From Ruthenibacterium lactatiformans (GTDB taxonomy: Bacteria > Bacillota > Clostridia > Oscillospirales > Ruminococcaceae): a stretch of 33,391 bases of DNA. A program made the position numbers and the translations under genes. Shown here in pieces: positions 33,219-33,391 of this stretch. Each line of letters starts with the position of its first letter. Position 1 is the first letter of the stretch. Where the stretch lies: the NCBI RefSeq assembly GCF_000949455.1, contig NZ_JXXK01000038.1:1-33391 (forward strand), read 5' to 3'. Below the pieces are notes generated by a model. The model was not told where the DNA came from. It saw only the letters and a list, made by a program, of their open reading frames with translations, and made no database searches.

Positions 33219-33391
33219 TCATCCCTCCTTGCCATACGGCAGCGTTAGGACGATACTGGTATTCATACCGTCCCGAGACATCACTCGCAGATCCGCACCG
33301 CTTCCGAAGCAGCTTTTCAGCCGTGCCAGCACATTCAGCATACCAATGCTTGTGCCCTGTGCATCCGCCTTTTTCTCATGGAGCATACAGT
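33219..33391 (-). CDS. Sensor histidine kinase, C-terminal end (cut by window edge)
   Basis: The last 57 residues of a protein whose 5' part lies outside the window. GTSIGMLNVLARLKSCFG is the G-box region of a YesM/LytS-type HATPase domain, and the protein ends in VLTLPYGKEG. It is immediately upstream of the YesN-type regulator, the usual gene order for this kinase-regulator pair. Confidence 0.88.
   Translation of the reverse strand, partial: CMLHEKKADAQGTSIGMLNVLARLKSCFGSGADLRVMSRDGMNTSIVLTLPYGKEG

Noticed and set aside
1..33391. tRNA, rRNA or known riboswitch
   Set aside because: I saw no cloverleaf-forming sequence, rRNA segment or recognisable riboswitch core while reading the intergenic regions; a covariance-model search would be needed to exclude weaker cases.

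Overview
The window looks like a carbohydrate-foraging region from a gut-type anaerobic Bacillota (Clostridia; genus not determinable by eye). Grounds: three binding-protein-dependent sugar ABC importers with lipoprotein binding proteins, LacI, GntR/AraR-like and YesMN-type regulators, strong AGGAGG ribosome sites, and no outer-membrane SusCD system. Sixteen complete protein genes, one partial gene at the right edge, and three decayed mobile-element genes are supported.

Layout. (A) Minus strand, about 11.9 kb down to 6: a lacI-type repressor, an ABC importer (binding protein and two permeases), an enolase-superfamily protein, a Cys-type sulfatase, a heparinase II/III-family lyase, then, after a 0.7 kb gap holding an IS110-family transposase remnant, a GH88 unsaturated glucuronyl hydrolase and a small discoidin-like protein. 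Four gene junctions are coupled or nearly so, and a good promoter with tandem operator-like repeats sits in front of lacI. The enzyme set (lyase, sulfatase, unsaturated uronyl hydrolase) points to a sulfated uronic-acid polysaccharide such as a glycosaminoglycan, processed inside the cell after import. (B) 12.2-13.0 kb: a decayed tyrosine recombinase on the minus strand. (C) Plus strand, 13.2-23.6 kb: an LplB/YtcP/LplA-type importer, GH2 beta-mannosidase, GH20 hexosaminidase-like enzyme, a GntR/AraR-like regulator and a GH125 exo-alpha-1,6-mannosidase. Together these fit import and cytoplasmic dismantling of the N-glycan core. (D) 23.6-24.45 kb: a second recombinase fragment fused to a decayed IS1595-family transposase, both on the minus strand. 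(E) Minus strand, 33.4 down to 24.6 kb: the end of a sensor histidine kinase, a YesN-type AraC response regulator, a GH31 enzyme resembling the MYORG group, a third ABC importer, and a secreted multidomain GH16 enzyme.

The three modules each pair a dedicated regulator with a dedicated importer. Only the GH16 enzyme and the three binding proteins carry export signals. The other enzymes appear cytoplasmic, so the region follows a strategy of importing oligosaccharides and hydrolysing them inside. Each binding-protein gene is followed at once by a stem-loop. Module C is bounded on both sides by related but diverged recombinase remnants in the same orientation, which suggests that it arrived or was rearranged as a block. 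I did not find a clearly new defence or mobile system. The most unusual points are the enolase-superfamily gene within a lyase/sulfatase operon, the regulatory repeats, and the remnant-bounded glycan module.
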